Shown piece after piece: positions 51,374 to 60,219 of a stretch of DNA of 64,000 bases. The translations under genes and the position numbers were made by a program. The stretch spans positions 62,001 through 126,000 of the forward strand of contig NZ_JAYMGZ010000005.1 in assembly GCF_037078405.1 (NCBI RefSeq), in the 5' to 3' direction. The notes under the pieces were generated by a model. It saw only the letters and a program-made list of their open reading frames with translations, made no database searches and had not been told where the DNA came from. This DNA comes from Haloarcula sp. DT43. GTDB taxonomy: Archaea > Halobacteriota > Halobacteria > Halobacteriales > Haloarculaceae. Within the stretch, counting starts at the first letter, position 1; the number at the start of each line of letters is the position of its first letter.

Positions 51374-52012
51374 TCACCAGGGAATATACGCATCAAGTGC
51401 CTGATCCAGCGACTGACCAATATAGACGCGCCGCTCACGGAGGAGACCGTCCGCATACAGATGGCTACAGAAGCCGATAAGAAACGAACCAGCAAACACA
51501 CCTGAAACTAGTAGAGGGTACGGCGCTCTCGCAGCAGCAAGAAGCGTCACACCGGCACTGTAGAGGCCTACGGAGACAACAACGCCGGTCGGAATCTGGT
51601 GACAGAGCCCTCTATGGTCCATTTTTTGCAAGAGTTCTGGAAGTAGTAGGTACGTCCCACACCCCAGAAGCAAGGGAAGTACGACGGCAGCTTCTCCGGC
51701 GAGTGGACCTGCCAGCGGCGATGAGACGAACCGGTTGGTGAGAGTGACGAGATGTCGGAGATTCACATGTAGAACAACAAAGGAGACACCGATCACCAGC
51801 CACGTCACGGTGGGCAAAAAATACCGATAGGGCTTGGAATTCGGCTCATCGAGGTCAGGAGCTGCCGCTCCAATCAATGTCGCTGGCAGACTTCCACCGG
51901 CAGCGCCGAGAATAACGACCGGAGGGAGCCCTGCTTGGGTACTGAGGCCAAACACTACTACAGCGACAGCGTGGGCAGCAACACCAATCCGCATGTGTTT
52001 CTCGTATCTCAT
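51374..52012 (-). CDS. DUF457/YdjM-like membrane metal-dependent hydrolase
   Basis: A 212-residue integral membrane protein with about five helices. Conserved acidic and histidine motifs for this family are visible: AHAVAVV near the start, APDLDEPNSKPYRY, KMDHRGLCHQIPTG and GFCSHLYADGLL. The YdjM/DUF457 family is described as membrane-bound metal-dependent hydrolases of unclear substrate. It is the last gene of a minus-strand run, 2 bp after the RimB-like gene. Confidence 0.75.
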   Translation of the reverse strand: MRYEKHMRIGVAAHAVAVVVFGLSTQAGLPPVVILGAAGGSLPATLIGAAAPDLDEPNSKPYRYFLPTVTWLVIGVSFVVLHVNLRHLVTLTNRFVSSPLAGPLAGEAAVVLPLLLGCGTYLLLPELLQKMDHRGLCHQIPTGVVVSVGLYSAGVTLLAAARAPYPLLVSGVFAGSFLIGFCSHLYADGLLRERRVYIGQSLDQALDAYIPW

Positions 52013-52014
52013 GG

Positions 52015-52365
52015 CTACTGCTCTACGTCAACGAGGTACCCCCGCAACACGTCCCGACCGAGTCGGAGCGGTGCCGAAAAGTTCGCTCTGTCAGTGACGC
52101 TGGCTTTGATTTCGTGCTTTTGGTTTTTGACCACCACTGTGAGATGGATGATCTCGCGCGTATCGCTATCGTCTGTACTCGACCGGAACACCGCCTCATC
52201 GATTGGTTGTAGAATACCGATTGACTCGGCTAGCGAACGGTCGACACACGTCCGTTTGGCACCGGTATCGATTCGGGCATCGACCTCGGCGGAGTCCGTG
52301 GCTCCGAATAGAGTGGCCGTCTCCACCGCGCCGAGAACGGGTTTCGCTGTATGGAGTGCTGTCAT
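52015..52365 (-). CDS. RimB/retropepsin-like peptidase domain protein
   Basis: A 116-residue protein with the single-domain aspartyl/zinc-protease form: ETATLFGATDSAEVDARIDT, then GAKRTCVD and LRLGRDVLRGYLVDV. The Asp-Thr-Gly-Ala in ARIDTGAKRT matches the active-site loop of the RimB/ATP-dependent-zinc-protease family (retropepsin fold). RimB trims poly-glutamate tails. The neighbour upstream is a poly-gamma-glutamate hydrolase whose end overlaps this start by 4 bp, so a joint role in glutamate-polymer turnover is plausible. Confidence 0.7.
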   Translation of the reverse strand: MTALHTAKPVLGAVETATLFGATDSAEVDARIDTGAKRTCVDRSLAESIGILQPIDEAVFRSSTDDSDTREIIHLTVVVKNQKHEIKASVTDRANFSAPLRLGRDVLRGYLVDVEQ

Positions 52366-53300
52366 GGGCTCTCCCCTCCGAGATATGCGAGTACCGCCAA
52401 TGCGACCTCTCGGCCGACCGTCTTCCGGTGGATCTGCGAAATTCGGGGCGTGACTTCTATCTGGAGACCACTCGCTCCGTCCCGAGTCATCCAGTTGACG
52501 ATGTTTTCGTGGCTCGCCCCCATCATCGAATGCTGGCTCAGATCAGTGATGTAGTCATATTTCGACGGGAGCGCATCATCGAGCCGGCCGGCGACTCGGT
52601 TACGTAGGTCCGACCCAGCCCGTCCACCGACGAGTACCTTCGGACTCTCGTCATTGTTTGGGACATCGTGAAGGTGGAAGGAAACGGCTAGGTCGTAGTG
52701 ACGGGCAGCAACCTCCCGGAGCTTTGGGAACGAACGTAGATGCATGGACGAGGATCCGACGTGCCAGCGGCCGAAGTTTTCCTTCCCGTAGCCACGAGCT
52801 GTGTAGACATCGGTGGGGATGCCGTACTCCTTGCACTTTTTGTGAAACCAGTCGGCACTCTCAGTGGTGTTTGCCTCGATGTCGCCGCCGTGGTACGCCA
52901 TCACCAGAATGTCGCTGGTGTAGTCGTCGATATGGAGCGTCTCGGTGAACTCGTTGCGCCGGCGAGCCTCCGGGAGTGTAAGAGTGTTATCGGGCACCTG
53001 GTCACGGAGTTCAGCCTCGAAGTCGCCCTCGTCGCTGATGTATTGCCGGCCATTGGGGCCCAGTTCGACGCGTTCGTCGTCTGAGTCGGTAATCGCGGCC
53101 ACGTGGTACGCGGCGATGTAGCGACCAGTAGCGACACGCTGTGGTGAAGCGTTCGGCTTCGCGAGGGCGACTTGCTGGCCTTCGACAATCTCCAGTTCCG
53201 AAGCAATACTCTGGCTAATCGTGATGCTGTTCTTGGTATCGTGTAACAGTGACGAACCGTCTGCGTCACGGGCGAGGACGTGTGTCGTGTTGTGGGTCAT
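52362..53300 (-). CDS. Poly-gamma-glutamate hydrolase-family zinc peptidase
   Basis: A 312-residue protein from the ATG at 53300. The catalytic region resembles the phage PghP/DUF867 family: ILVMAYHGGDIEANTTESAD with His and Glu, LAVSFHLHDVPN, and near the end GASGLQIEVTPRIS with the catalytic Glu. The N-terminal 90 residues contain an extra small beta domain. Such enzymes cut capsular poly-gamma-glutamate and are used by viruses to penetrate capsules. A host role in recycling its own polymer is the alternative. No signal peptide is visible. Confidence 0.78.
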   Translation of the reverse strand: MTHNTTHVLARDADGSSLLHDTKNSITISQSIASELEIVEGQQVALAKPNASPQRVATGRYIAAYHVAAITDSDDERVELGPNGRQYISDEGDFEAELRDQVPDNTLTLPEARRRNEFTETLHIDDYTSDILVMAYHGGDIEANTTESADWFHKKCKEYGIPTDVYTARGYGKENFGRWHVGSSSMHLRSFPKLREVAARHYDLAVSFHLHDVPNNDESPKVLVGGRAGSDLRNRVAGRLDDALPSKYDYITDLSQHSMMGASHENIVNWMTRDGASGLQIEVTPRISQIHRKTVGREVALAVLAYLGGESP

Positions 53301-53369
53301 AATTGATCTTATAGACAAGTGGTTTGGTCAGCAGCATCTCCGCGAAGAGGTGAGAATGAAGAGCCAATC

Positions 53370-56024
53370 TCATTGGCCCATATCTTGATGAAGACGAATC
53401 TGCTTCGGTTCGGTTTCCCCCGAGAATGCACGAATGCGGACCAGATACTCGTTCAACTGACGCTTCACTTCCTTGCCATCGTCGGTGATCGTCCACTCGT
53501 CGGGGCCGGAGCCTCCATTCACACCGATGACGAAGGCCGTGTTCCGCTGTGTCTGCCAGATCTTCTGGGTGAACCGCTTGTCCGCTGGACTCTGAAATGG
53601 GCGGCCACTAACCGGATGGGAGTGGCATCCACCGGCTAGCCGATGGCCAATATCCTTACGCTGGTTCGCGAGGAGTCGGAGGTGCTTGAAGAACCCGGAG
53701 GTGAACGAAATCGACTTTTTCCGACTCTTGAGGAAGTCAGGATGGTCAATGACATGGTGGTGGCGGATGAGTCCATCTTCGTCGGCATAGACGACCGAGT
53801 AAACCTCGCGGTTTGGCGTGGCGGTCGCCTGGTATGCCAGTTCATTCAGGACGTGTTCGGCAACGTCCACGACTGACGGGTCGCACGACGCAGGCGCCTC
53901 ACCGAACGGAACGATACCATAGCCGTCATCCGCATCGTAACTGGGGCCTGGTGCCACCGAAGAGGTCGGGCCCTCGTCGTCAGGCGTCCCCGGAGTGGGT
54001 TCATCAGGCGCCGTTGAAGAACTGGTCGCAGAGTCATCTCCGGCATCGGTGTCACCAGATTTCGGGGTCCCTCCCGTCGAACCGGAACGGCCGGACGACG
54101 AATGTGACGCAGTATCGGAATCACCGCCACCTTCCCGGTCTGACGTCGAGTCGTCGTCTCCATCTGAAGAGGGGTTCTTCGAGGTGTCGTCTGATGGCGT
54201 CTGCCCGGGGCCGGTATCGGTACCGAAGTCCATATCGGCACCCGCAGGTGGTAGAGCACCATCTTCACCGGAAGACCCGTCGTCGGGTCTGCTATTTTCA
54301 GGTGGATTCGGGGTTTCAGCGGAGGTGTTACCGGAATCCGGCACCTCATCGTCCGTTTCCGGAGCCTCCTCACTCGGTGACTGCGAGCTATTTTTTGCGT
54401 CCCCAGAGTCAGCATCGTTGCCGTCTTCATCCACTGGCCGTCCAGCGTGCGAGTCAGCCGACGAATTCCGTTTCTCGGGGCCCGACTGGCCAGTTGAGGG
54501 GGAGTCGTCATGGCTCTCAGACGACTGTTCAGCGCCTTGAACAGGCATATCTTGATCAGTCCCGTCTGCAGTCGGCGAGGAATTATCCGGGCTGTCATCC
54601 GGCCGGCCATGGGCGTCCCCAGGAGCCATTGCCGTCCCGACAGGGCTTCCATCATCGTCGGTTTCACCGTCGACAGTCCCGCCGGAAACTGGCTTGCCAC
54701 CAGTCGTTTCGGGAGTGTCGTGACCAACGTCGGGCATAGTCTCGTGGCCCGGTGGAGTCGTATTTTCCCGACCAGCTCGCGATGACGCCTCCGTGCCTTC
54801 GGTGGCGGCCGAGGATGAGGTGTCTTCCCCGGTATCAACTTCGGGTGCACCGCCATTCTGTGTTACCCCCCGATCGGTCTCTGGTCGATCACCTGCGTCA
54901 GAACCGTCAGGCCTGGAACCAGAGCTGGGGGAATACTCATTTCCCTCTGCCACCGGGTCCTCGCTCCCATTGCCTGCCTGGTCGTGTTCCACGATGTGGT
55001 CCGGCAGTTCGATTGCGTTATCGAAGACGAACCCCGCAACGTGAATTTTCTCGGCGTCCCACTCGATAACGTCGATGACTGGAGCGTAGGACGAGAGGAT
55101 GTCGCGTGCCCGATCCGTCCATTCCGGTGGCGCGGACACCGTGATGAAATCCGGCTCAGCCCGGGCGAGCGGGTGGAGTGGTTCGCCTTTGTGACCACGG
55201 AGGTCCTTCAGCGTTGCTTGACTCGCCGCTTCGGGACCCGGCGGCTCTGGCGCCGGAATAGTGAACGTCCGAGCCGAGCCCAGGCCGGAGACACCGTTGG
55301 TCTGGATGAGCGCCGGCAGGTATTTCAGCACTTCCTGCAGGGCGTCCTCATGATGGGGGGCCACGACCAGCATGGTGTCGTAGACAGCCGACAGTCGGTC
55401 GACCGTCGTTTCGTTGTACGTAATCCCAACCAGAACGGGGCCGACGTCCCGACGGAGAACGGTGAGTTCCTGGGGAATTCCCTCAAGGGTCGCCGCCATA
55501 GGGCGGCGAATCGGCGCCACGATACCGCTGGCGTCCGGGAGCGGGTGCTCTTCTCCCTCCCGCATGAGCGTCTTGACGAGCGTATCGACTTCTCGCTCGC
55601 CATCGGCCTCCGCAACGGACATCTCCGGACGGGATCGGGTCACGGCGGATGACGCCGTGGGTGCGTCGGAACTTGACTCGACGGTATCTACGGCATCAAC
55701 GTCACTGAGCGAAACAGCATCCAGACGACCCTGTTCGGCGGGTTCACTCGCTTCAGCTTCATCGTCGGAGCCTTCCCCGAAGAAGGAGAACCCACCGACG
55801 AGCCACAACAGGGAGGCGCTCTCCCCGGTGGAGATACCGTACACACCCACGCCGATGAGGAGGGCACCGGTTAGTATCATCATCGCAACCGCCTCTCGAG
55901 CGCCAACGTGTGGCCGTGGCAGTCCCTGAGACTGGCGCTCAGCCGTCTGTGCTTGGACCTCCGCCTCGTCACTCTGCACGTCTTCGTCGTCACGTAGGTC
56001 GATGAGTTGAATATCGTCTACCAT
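53370..56024 (-). CDS. Large membrane protein with C-terminal JAMM/MPN metalloprotease domain
   Basis: An 884-residue protein from the ATG at 56024; the frame stays open upstream but there it only overlaps the next gene. Two close membrane helices lie around residues 50-85. A soluble domain follows (about 170-350: DRLSAVYDTMLVVAPHHED and IHVAGFVFDNAIELPDHI). Residues about 355-690 are an extremely acidic, Ser/Gly/Pro-rich disordered stretch. The C-terminal 180 residues form an MPN domain with Glu740 (REVYSVVYAD), His801-x-His803, Ser812 and Asp815 (HSHPVSGRPFQSPADKRF), the full JAMM set. It could remove ubiquitin-like SAMP tags or process a secreted or membrane substrate. The following genes are of the same strand and plasmid type. 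Confidence 0.8.
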   Translation of the reverse strand: MVDDIQLIDLRDDEDVQSDEAEVQAQTAERQSQGLPRPHVGAREAVAMMILTGALLIGVGVYGISTGESASLLWLVGGFSFFGEGSDDEAEASEPAEQGRLDAVSLSDVDAVDTVESSSDAPTASSAVTRSRPEMSVAEADGEREVDTLVKTLMREGEEHPLPDASGIVAPIRRPMAATLEGIPQELTVLRRDVGPVLVGITYNETTVDRLSAVYDTMLVVAPHHEDALQEVLKYLPALIQTNGVSGLGSARTFTIPAPEPPGPEAASQATLKDLRGHKGEPLHPLARAEPDFITVSAPPEWTDRARDILSSYAPVIDVIEWDAEKIHVAGFVFDNAIELPDHIVEHDQAGNGSEDPVAEGNEYSPSSGSRPDGSDAGDRPETDRGVTQNGGAPEVDTGEDTSSSAATEGTEASSRAGRENTTPPGHETMPDVGHDTPETTGGKPVSGGTVDGETDDDGSPVGTAMAPGDAHGRPDDSPDNSSPTADGTDQDMPVQGAEQSSESHDDSPSTGQSGPEKRNSSADSHAGRPVDEDGNDADSGDAKNSSQSPSEEAPETDDEVPDSGNTSAETPNPPENSRPDDGSSGEDGALPPAGADMDFGTDTGPGQTPSDDTSKNPSSDGDDDSTSDREGGGDSDTASHSSSGRSGSTGGTPKSGDTDAGDDSATSSSTAPDEPTPGTPDDEGPTSSVAPGPSYDADDGYGIVPFGEAPASCDPSVVDVAEHVLNELAYQATATPNREVYSVVYADEDGLIRHHHVIDHPDFLKSRKKSISFTSGFFKHLRLLANQRKDIGHRLAGGCHSHPVSGRPFQSPADKRFTQKIWQTQRNTAFVIGVNGGSGPDEWTITDDGKEVKRQLNEYLVRIRAFSGETEPKQIRLHQDMGQ

Positions 56025-56064
56025 TGGTTTGATATCTGAAATTACGACTGAATCGGTGTACAGG

Positions 56065-57219
56065 CTATTCGTCCTCGAGTCGCGGACCAATGTGCTCGGT
56101 CCAGAACTTCTCCCAGCGACCGATTGCTGCCGAACTCTTCTTGATCCCAAAGGTATCTGCGTGAGATTTCCATACCTGGTGGAGTGGCGAACTCGAGTCG
56201 CGAATCTCGGCGTCCACGTAGTCAGCACCTGCTTGGCGGACGTGTTGGTTGATCCAGTTCGCGTCAAGCGGCCAAAACGCCACGCAGTAGGCGTTCTCGA
56301 CAGGGGCAGAGATAACACGGAGGTCCTCGTGCTGCCCCAGTTCGACATCTTCAGGGACGACAGCGAACTTGTCGGCCTCAGCAAGGGTGGGGGCAGATTC
56401 ATCTGCCTCAATATCACCGTTTTCGAGGGCCCACGGAGCCCACTGGGTCGCGGAGAACCAGGGCTCGAGCGAGTTCGCGGCCCGCTGGATTGCGGGGTTG
56501 AGGTCCATGTCGGCGCGGCCGCCACGGGGGACCGTTTCTAGTGCCATGGTCCAGTAGCCGAATCCGCGGTTCGCCACGTCGGTGTGGGCTATCACGGCAA
56601 GGGTCTTGGCCAGTTCTGGCGTGACAGCTTCCATGCCGACCTCCTGCGCTCGGTGGTCGACAAGGATTGCCGGCGCATCCATCATCGCCACACCGGCACC
56701 TGCGAGAATCGCGTTCTGCGGGTACTTGTACAGGCCGCTGGGAGACGTCTTGTGCGACGGGATCACGACATCGATGGTCCCCTCGAAGGCGAGGTCGACA
56801 TCGCAGAGCTTGTACAAGGGGAACCCGGTGCCGAGTGCGCAAGGCACCAACGCGTGGTCGGCCTCTCGGGACAGGGCCAGTAGCGCCTTCTCTATGCGAG
56901 GCTTCATAATCGGTTCGACGTCCTCGACGCGCAGGAGGTTGCGACCAAGGTCGACATCGAGAAGTTCTCCCTCCTCGTCTTTCACCCCCTCGCTGGGGAT
57001 ATATAGGCCAACACGCTCGCCGGCCGCCTCGCGGTACTCGGCGGTGGCAACGGCGAACGTGTTCGGGGGGTAGAATTGCCCGACGTTCGTCTTTTCGAGG
57101 AGATCGTCGGCAGAGTCGACCACCATCTCACCGCCGTCGGTCTGCATCTCTTTATTCGCGCCGTCGTTGTTTTTGAGCTTGTTCTTCAGGTAATCTATCG
57201 TGTTATGTAGGTCAGTCAT
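56065..57219 (-). CDS. Hypothetical protein of the JAMM operon
   Basis: A 384-residue acidic soluble protein with no membrane segment, beginning MTDLHNTIDYLKNKLKNN. Recognisable stretches such as QFYPPNTFAVATAEYREAAG, DVVIPSHKTSPSGLYKYPQN and ILVDHRAQEVGMEAVTPELA do not match a family I know. It begins 9 bp after the preceding gene and ends 40 bp before the JAMM gene start, so the three are surely one operon. It may be the substrate, scaffold or regulator of the protease. Confidence 0.65.
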   Translation of the reverse strand: MTDLHNTIDYLKNKLKNNDGANKEMQTDGGEMVVDSADDLLEKTNVGQFYPPNTFAVATAEYREAAGERVGLYIPSEGVKDEEGELLDVDLGRNLLRVEDVEPIMKPRIEKALLALSREADHALVPCALGTGFPLYKLCDVDLAFEGTIDVVIPSHKTSPSGLYKYPQNAILAGAGVAMMDAPAILVDHRAQEVGMEAVTPELAKTLAVIAHTDVANRGFGYWTMALETVPRGGRADMDLNPAIQRAANSLEPWFSATQWAPWALENGDIEADESAPTLAEADKFAVVPEDVELGQHEDLRVISAPVENAYCVAFWPLDANWINQHVRQAGADYVDAEIRDSSSPLHQVWKSHADTFGIKKSSAAIGRWEKFWTEHIGPRLEDE

Positions 57220-57228
57220 GTATTGTCC

Positions 57229-57996
57229 TCACCGAAGGGGCGAAGGGGTTTCCGTCGTCTCAGTATCGCCGTCGTCGTCGTTGTCGGCAGAGTCCGGTGT
57301 CTGGCCTTTACCTCGGAGGTATCCGAGATAGCCAGCGATGCTCAGCAGCGCGAGCAACGCCCCGGTCACAACGGCAGCGGACATCCGCAGCGGAGTCAGG
57401 CGATTCGCCCAGCGGACGGTCTGCATAGGAGGTAGTTCCGACTCAACAGTGGAGTTGAGGTCCTTCGCCGTCTGATAGCGGTTTCGAGTCTCCTGCAGGC
57501 CACTAGCATTTTCTACTCGAATCTGCCGGGCCTGCTGACGGAACTGAGACATCTCTGCGGAGTTGTACCCAGCTGCCTCGCGTGCGTCCAAGTAGTCAAT
57601 AGTCGCGTTGAGATATCGATGCGCGCCGAGGTTGTAATGCCGGTTGAGCGCAGATCGGGCCTGTTCACGAGCCACCTGCCAGTGCTCACTGGCGTTGTCA
57701 TAATTTGCGCGACTGTAGCTGATATTTCCCTGCTCAATCCGCGTACGCACCGTGGTGATAGTACTCTGATCAACCGAAACCACCGGGCTCTCGTCGAGCC
57801 TCTGGAGTTCGGCTAACCTCTCAAGAGCGCGTGCCCGTTGGTCAACGGCCTCATCAGGGCTAGTACTGGGCAATCCAGCACCAGCAACAGAAGACTGTTG
57901 ACTAGCGATAACAACACTGCCAGAAGCACTCATCGCGCCAGCCAAGGGCGCACAGAGAATGAGCAGCACCAAAATCGGTGAGCGCAGATGTTTCAT
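57229..57996 (-). CDS. Secreted/anchored helical protein of the JAMM operon
   Basis: A 255-residue protein with an N-terminal signal peptide (about 1-24: PILVLLILCAPLAGAMSASG). A helical extracellular domain rich in Arg/Asn/Ala follows (about 45-190). One membrane helix lies near the C-terminus (about 205-228: MSAAVVTGALLALLSIAGYL), with an acidic cytoplasmic tail. This is an exported single-pass protein of unknown family. It heads the operon with the 384-residue protein and the membrane JAMM protease. Confidence 0.68.
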   Translation of the reverse strand: MKHLRSPILVLLILCAPLAGAMSASGSVVIASQQSSVAGAGLPSTSPDEAVDQRARALERLAELQRLDESPVVSVDQSTITTVRTRIEQGNISYSRANYDNASEHWQVAREQARSALNRHYNLGAHRYLNATIDYLDAREAAGYNSAEMSQFRQQARQIRVENASGLQETRNRYQTAKDLNSTVESELPPMQTVRWANRLTPLRMSAAVVTGALLALLSIAGYLGYLRGKGQTPDSADNDDDGDTETTETPSPLR

Positions 57997-58272
57997 TCGC
58001 TTCTCACCTCCAGAAACTTTGCCAGAGCGAGAGCTGTGCTGTTGAACGGAATAGTGCTCGGACGTTTTGCAACTCGTCGTGACATCAACTGAGCGAACGG
58101 GGAATATCGGTAAAAAGCCCTGAGAGCGGTCGAATTCGAGGACAAATAAGATAATCGTTACAAGCGAAAAACAGGCTGTACGCCTGTTTAGATTTCATAG
58201 GTGCCCACTTTTGCTAAGGGCATACTCACGGTAAGAAGCAAGTTCAAATCCGATTTGAATTAGGCCACTGAT
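57997..58272. other. Intergenic boundary region
   Basis: About 275 bp with no gene, A/T-rich on the right side. It contains the promoter side of the JAMM operon on its left and the end of the RiPP-linked regulator operon on its right. No repeat stands out. Confidence 0.45.
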
Positions 58273-59070
58273 TTATTCTGAACAACGAGAACAAGCCGAT
58301 TTCAGCGAACGGAACTCATGAGCCAAGTTGGACACATCTTGTGCTGAAGCAACCGCGAGCACGGACTGGTGGGGTTCGGTAGTATCGTGAGCGTAAATCA
58401 TAAACTGAGATTCTGTAACAGCGACGCTCGTTGTCCGTTTTTCTACGGTGTATAGGACATTATCCGCTATATCCTCAGGTTGCGTCCAGCGGTACCATAT
58501 CGGCTGAGAGGCAGAAGGGGACCAGTCATCAACTGTGGATTCCGAAACCGAAGACTCAGTTAGGAGTACCTCAGCTCGAACTTCTTCTTCAGCTAAAACA
58601 GCTCGATGAGGTGGTAGGGGATCAATGAGCACTGCATCACTGTCTTCTCGGACACCGCGCAAGAACCGTTCAGCACCTTGGTTCCCGGTAAACGCTGATC
58701 CAGATACGCAATCAGCCACCTCTAGGAATGACGGCGAAATAACTGTCTCATTCCACGAAGGTAGTACAGTGAATAGAGGGCTCCAATCTTGAGTTGTGGT
58801 TGCAACGTTCGTTAGAGCGGAGCAGGCGTGGTGGACTTCTTTTCCGAATTCTGTTAGAGTGTAGTCGTCGTGATCGTCGTTGACAAGCCCGTATTCTACA
58901 AGCTTGTTGAGATGCGCCTCTTCTTCTTTAAATGCGCGCTCAGGATTTATTTCTGAGTCATTGAGAGCCATAAAATATGCATATGTATCGGGAGATTCTG
59001 CAAGGCACGAGAGTAATTCAGTTGTGGACTTAGCTTGTGGCCGATGGATTGATTTATTTGATTTACCCAT
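58273..59070 (-). CDS. FilR1-like winged-helix regulator (paralogue 1)
   Basis: A 265-residue protein from the ATG at 59070, overlapping the upstream regulator gene by 8 bp. The winged helix spans about residues 15-85 (KSTTELLSCLAESPDTYAYF, HLNKLVEYGLVNDDHDDYTL, then TEFGKEVHHA). The rest is a ligand-binding-like domain (AVLAEEEVRAEVLLTESSVS, VAVTESQFMIYAHDTTEPHQ and LAHEFRSLKSACSR) of the FilR1 middle-domain type. It is a paralogue of the protein encoded just upstream and belongs to the tail of the RiPP operon. A regulatory or sensing role is likely; immunity is an alternative. Confidence 0.7.
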   Translation of the reverse strand: MGKSNKSIHRPQAKSTTELLSCLAESPDTYAYFMALNDSEINPERAFKEEEAHLNKLVEYGLVNDDHDDYTLTEFGKEVHHACSALTNVATTTQDWSPLFTVLPSWNETVISPSFLEVADCVSGSAFTGNQGAERFLRGVREDSDAVLIDPLPPHRAVLAEEEVRAEVLLTESSVSESTVDDWSPSASQPIWYRWTQPEDIADNVLYTVEKRTTSVAVTESQFMIYAHDTTEPHQSVLAVASAQDVSNLAHEFRSLKSACSRCSE

Positions 59071-60094
59071 TGCGATCAATTTTCCGAAGAGATCGGTCAT
59101 ACTGTGCGACAGTATCAAACAACTCGTTAGCCCAGTCAAGAATATCTGGGTGGGTGGACTTCATCGTCACATGATAGCTGTCTGACTTCGCGCCTTTCCC
59201 CCAGAGGAATACTGTGCTTTCCTCAGTTGTGTCATATTCAAACACCCCGAGTAGGTATGGGAGACGAAGTTCAAGTCCCCGGATCCGGATATCGTCAGTC
59301 GGATCGTTCAAATCAATGAGTTCATCCAGAGTGTTTGCATCACCGGAGTTGTTCAACCCGTGTGGACCGAGGATCATTTGTACTTCAGTATCAGTCTGAG
59401 TGTAGTTTTCGAGTACCGGAAGCGAAGGGACGAGCCACGGGGTGAATATCTTTATTTTCGTTGCATTCGAGCAACACCGCCGACATTTCTGGCGTGGTAT
59501 AGTTTCCGCCTCCGGATCCTCTTCCCACTGGATAGTAGTCGGTGCAGACCCATCCTCAAACCAGTCGTCATTAGGGATATTGACCGCTTCGAAGGAGAAC
59601 GCATCGAACGGTGGAAGCCACTGAGAGCGGAGTTCCGGATTGGCCGGATCGTCTGGTATGTGTCGAGTCTGGTCTGGAAAACCACGAAGTAGTCGACCAA
59701 CTGGAACGCGATATTGTGCGGCGCGGGCGAGAGTTCTAAATCCTTCTTCAAACTCTTTTCCGAGTTCAGTTAACCCGTATTGCTTGTCACCCTCATCCGT
59801 TTCTTTTTCATATATCATTCCCTTGGAAATAAATGAATTTATGTTACTTCTACGGAACGCACCCTTGGGGAAGGTATCGATCAAATCATTGTTGTTGACC
59901 CCACTCGCAAACAATTCCATGAACCAAGGCCGCGCGTTTGACTGAGCACCACCAAACATTCCAAACTCATTGCTAATGATCTCTGATCTCTTCTGTGGAT
60001 TGTCGGACCCAACTATAATGTTATCAGCCGGTGGGTCTCCATCATGATTAGAATTTCCTGAGGCTTCCCCCTTGTCAAAAGCCATATTTGACAT
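59063..60094 (-). CDS. FilR1-like winged-helix regulator (paralogue 2)
   Basis: A 343-residue protein. A disordered N-terminus (about 1-45) is followed by a winged helix around residues 50-120 (FMELFASGVNNNDLIDTFPK, INSFISKGMIYEKETDEGDK, QYGLTELGKEFEEGF). A C-terminal effector-like domain follows (KIKIFTPWLVPSLPVLENYT, TEVQMILGPHGLNN, ESTVFLWGKGAKSDSYHV). A cysteine-rich turn CRRCC lies in the middle. It is encoded 125 bp after the RiPP precursor on the same strand and overlaps its own paralogue. It is probably a regulator of the RiPP cluster. Confidence 0.72.
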   Translation of the reverse strand: MSNMAFDKGEASGNSNHDGDPPADNIIVGSDNPQKRSEIISNEFGMFGGAQSNARPWFMELFASGVNNNDLIDTFPKGAFRRSNINSFISKGMIYEKETDEGDKQYGLTELGKEFEEGFRTLARAAQYRVPVGRLLRGFPDQTRHIPDDPANPELRSQWLPPFDAFSFEAVNIPNDDWFEDGSAPTTIQWEEDPEAETIPRQKCRRCCSNATKIKIFTPWLVPSLPVLENYTQTDTEVQMILGPHGLNNSGDANTLDELIDLNDPTDDIRIRGLELRLPYLLGVFEYDTTEESTVFLWGKGAKSDSYHVTMKSTHPDILDWANELFDTVAQYDRSLRKIDRNG

Positions 60095-60219
60095 TCATGG
60101 TGTTCTTATACAAAATAATGGCTTGTGATAGGCTCACATGATTAGTAGCGAATAACAAAACTTGAGAGCAGACGCTAATGAAGCTGGCACCTGCAGAACA
60201 GCCATCTTAGCGGTTTTAA

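Noticed and set aside
56024..56525. Upstream extension of the JAMM protein by 167 codons
   Set aside because: That segment overlaps the 384-residue gene in another frame and has shadow composition; the ATG at 56024 follows the end of that gene and begins an acidic haloarchaeal-type sequence.
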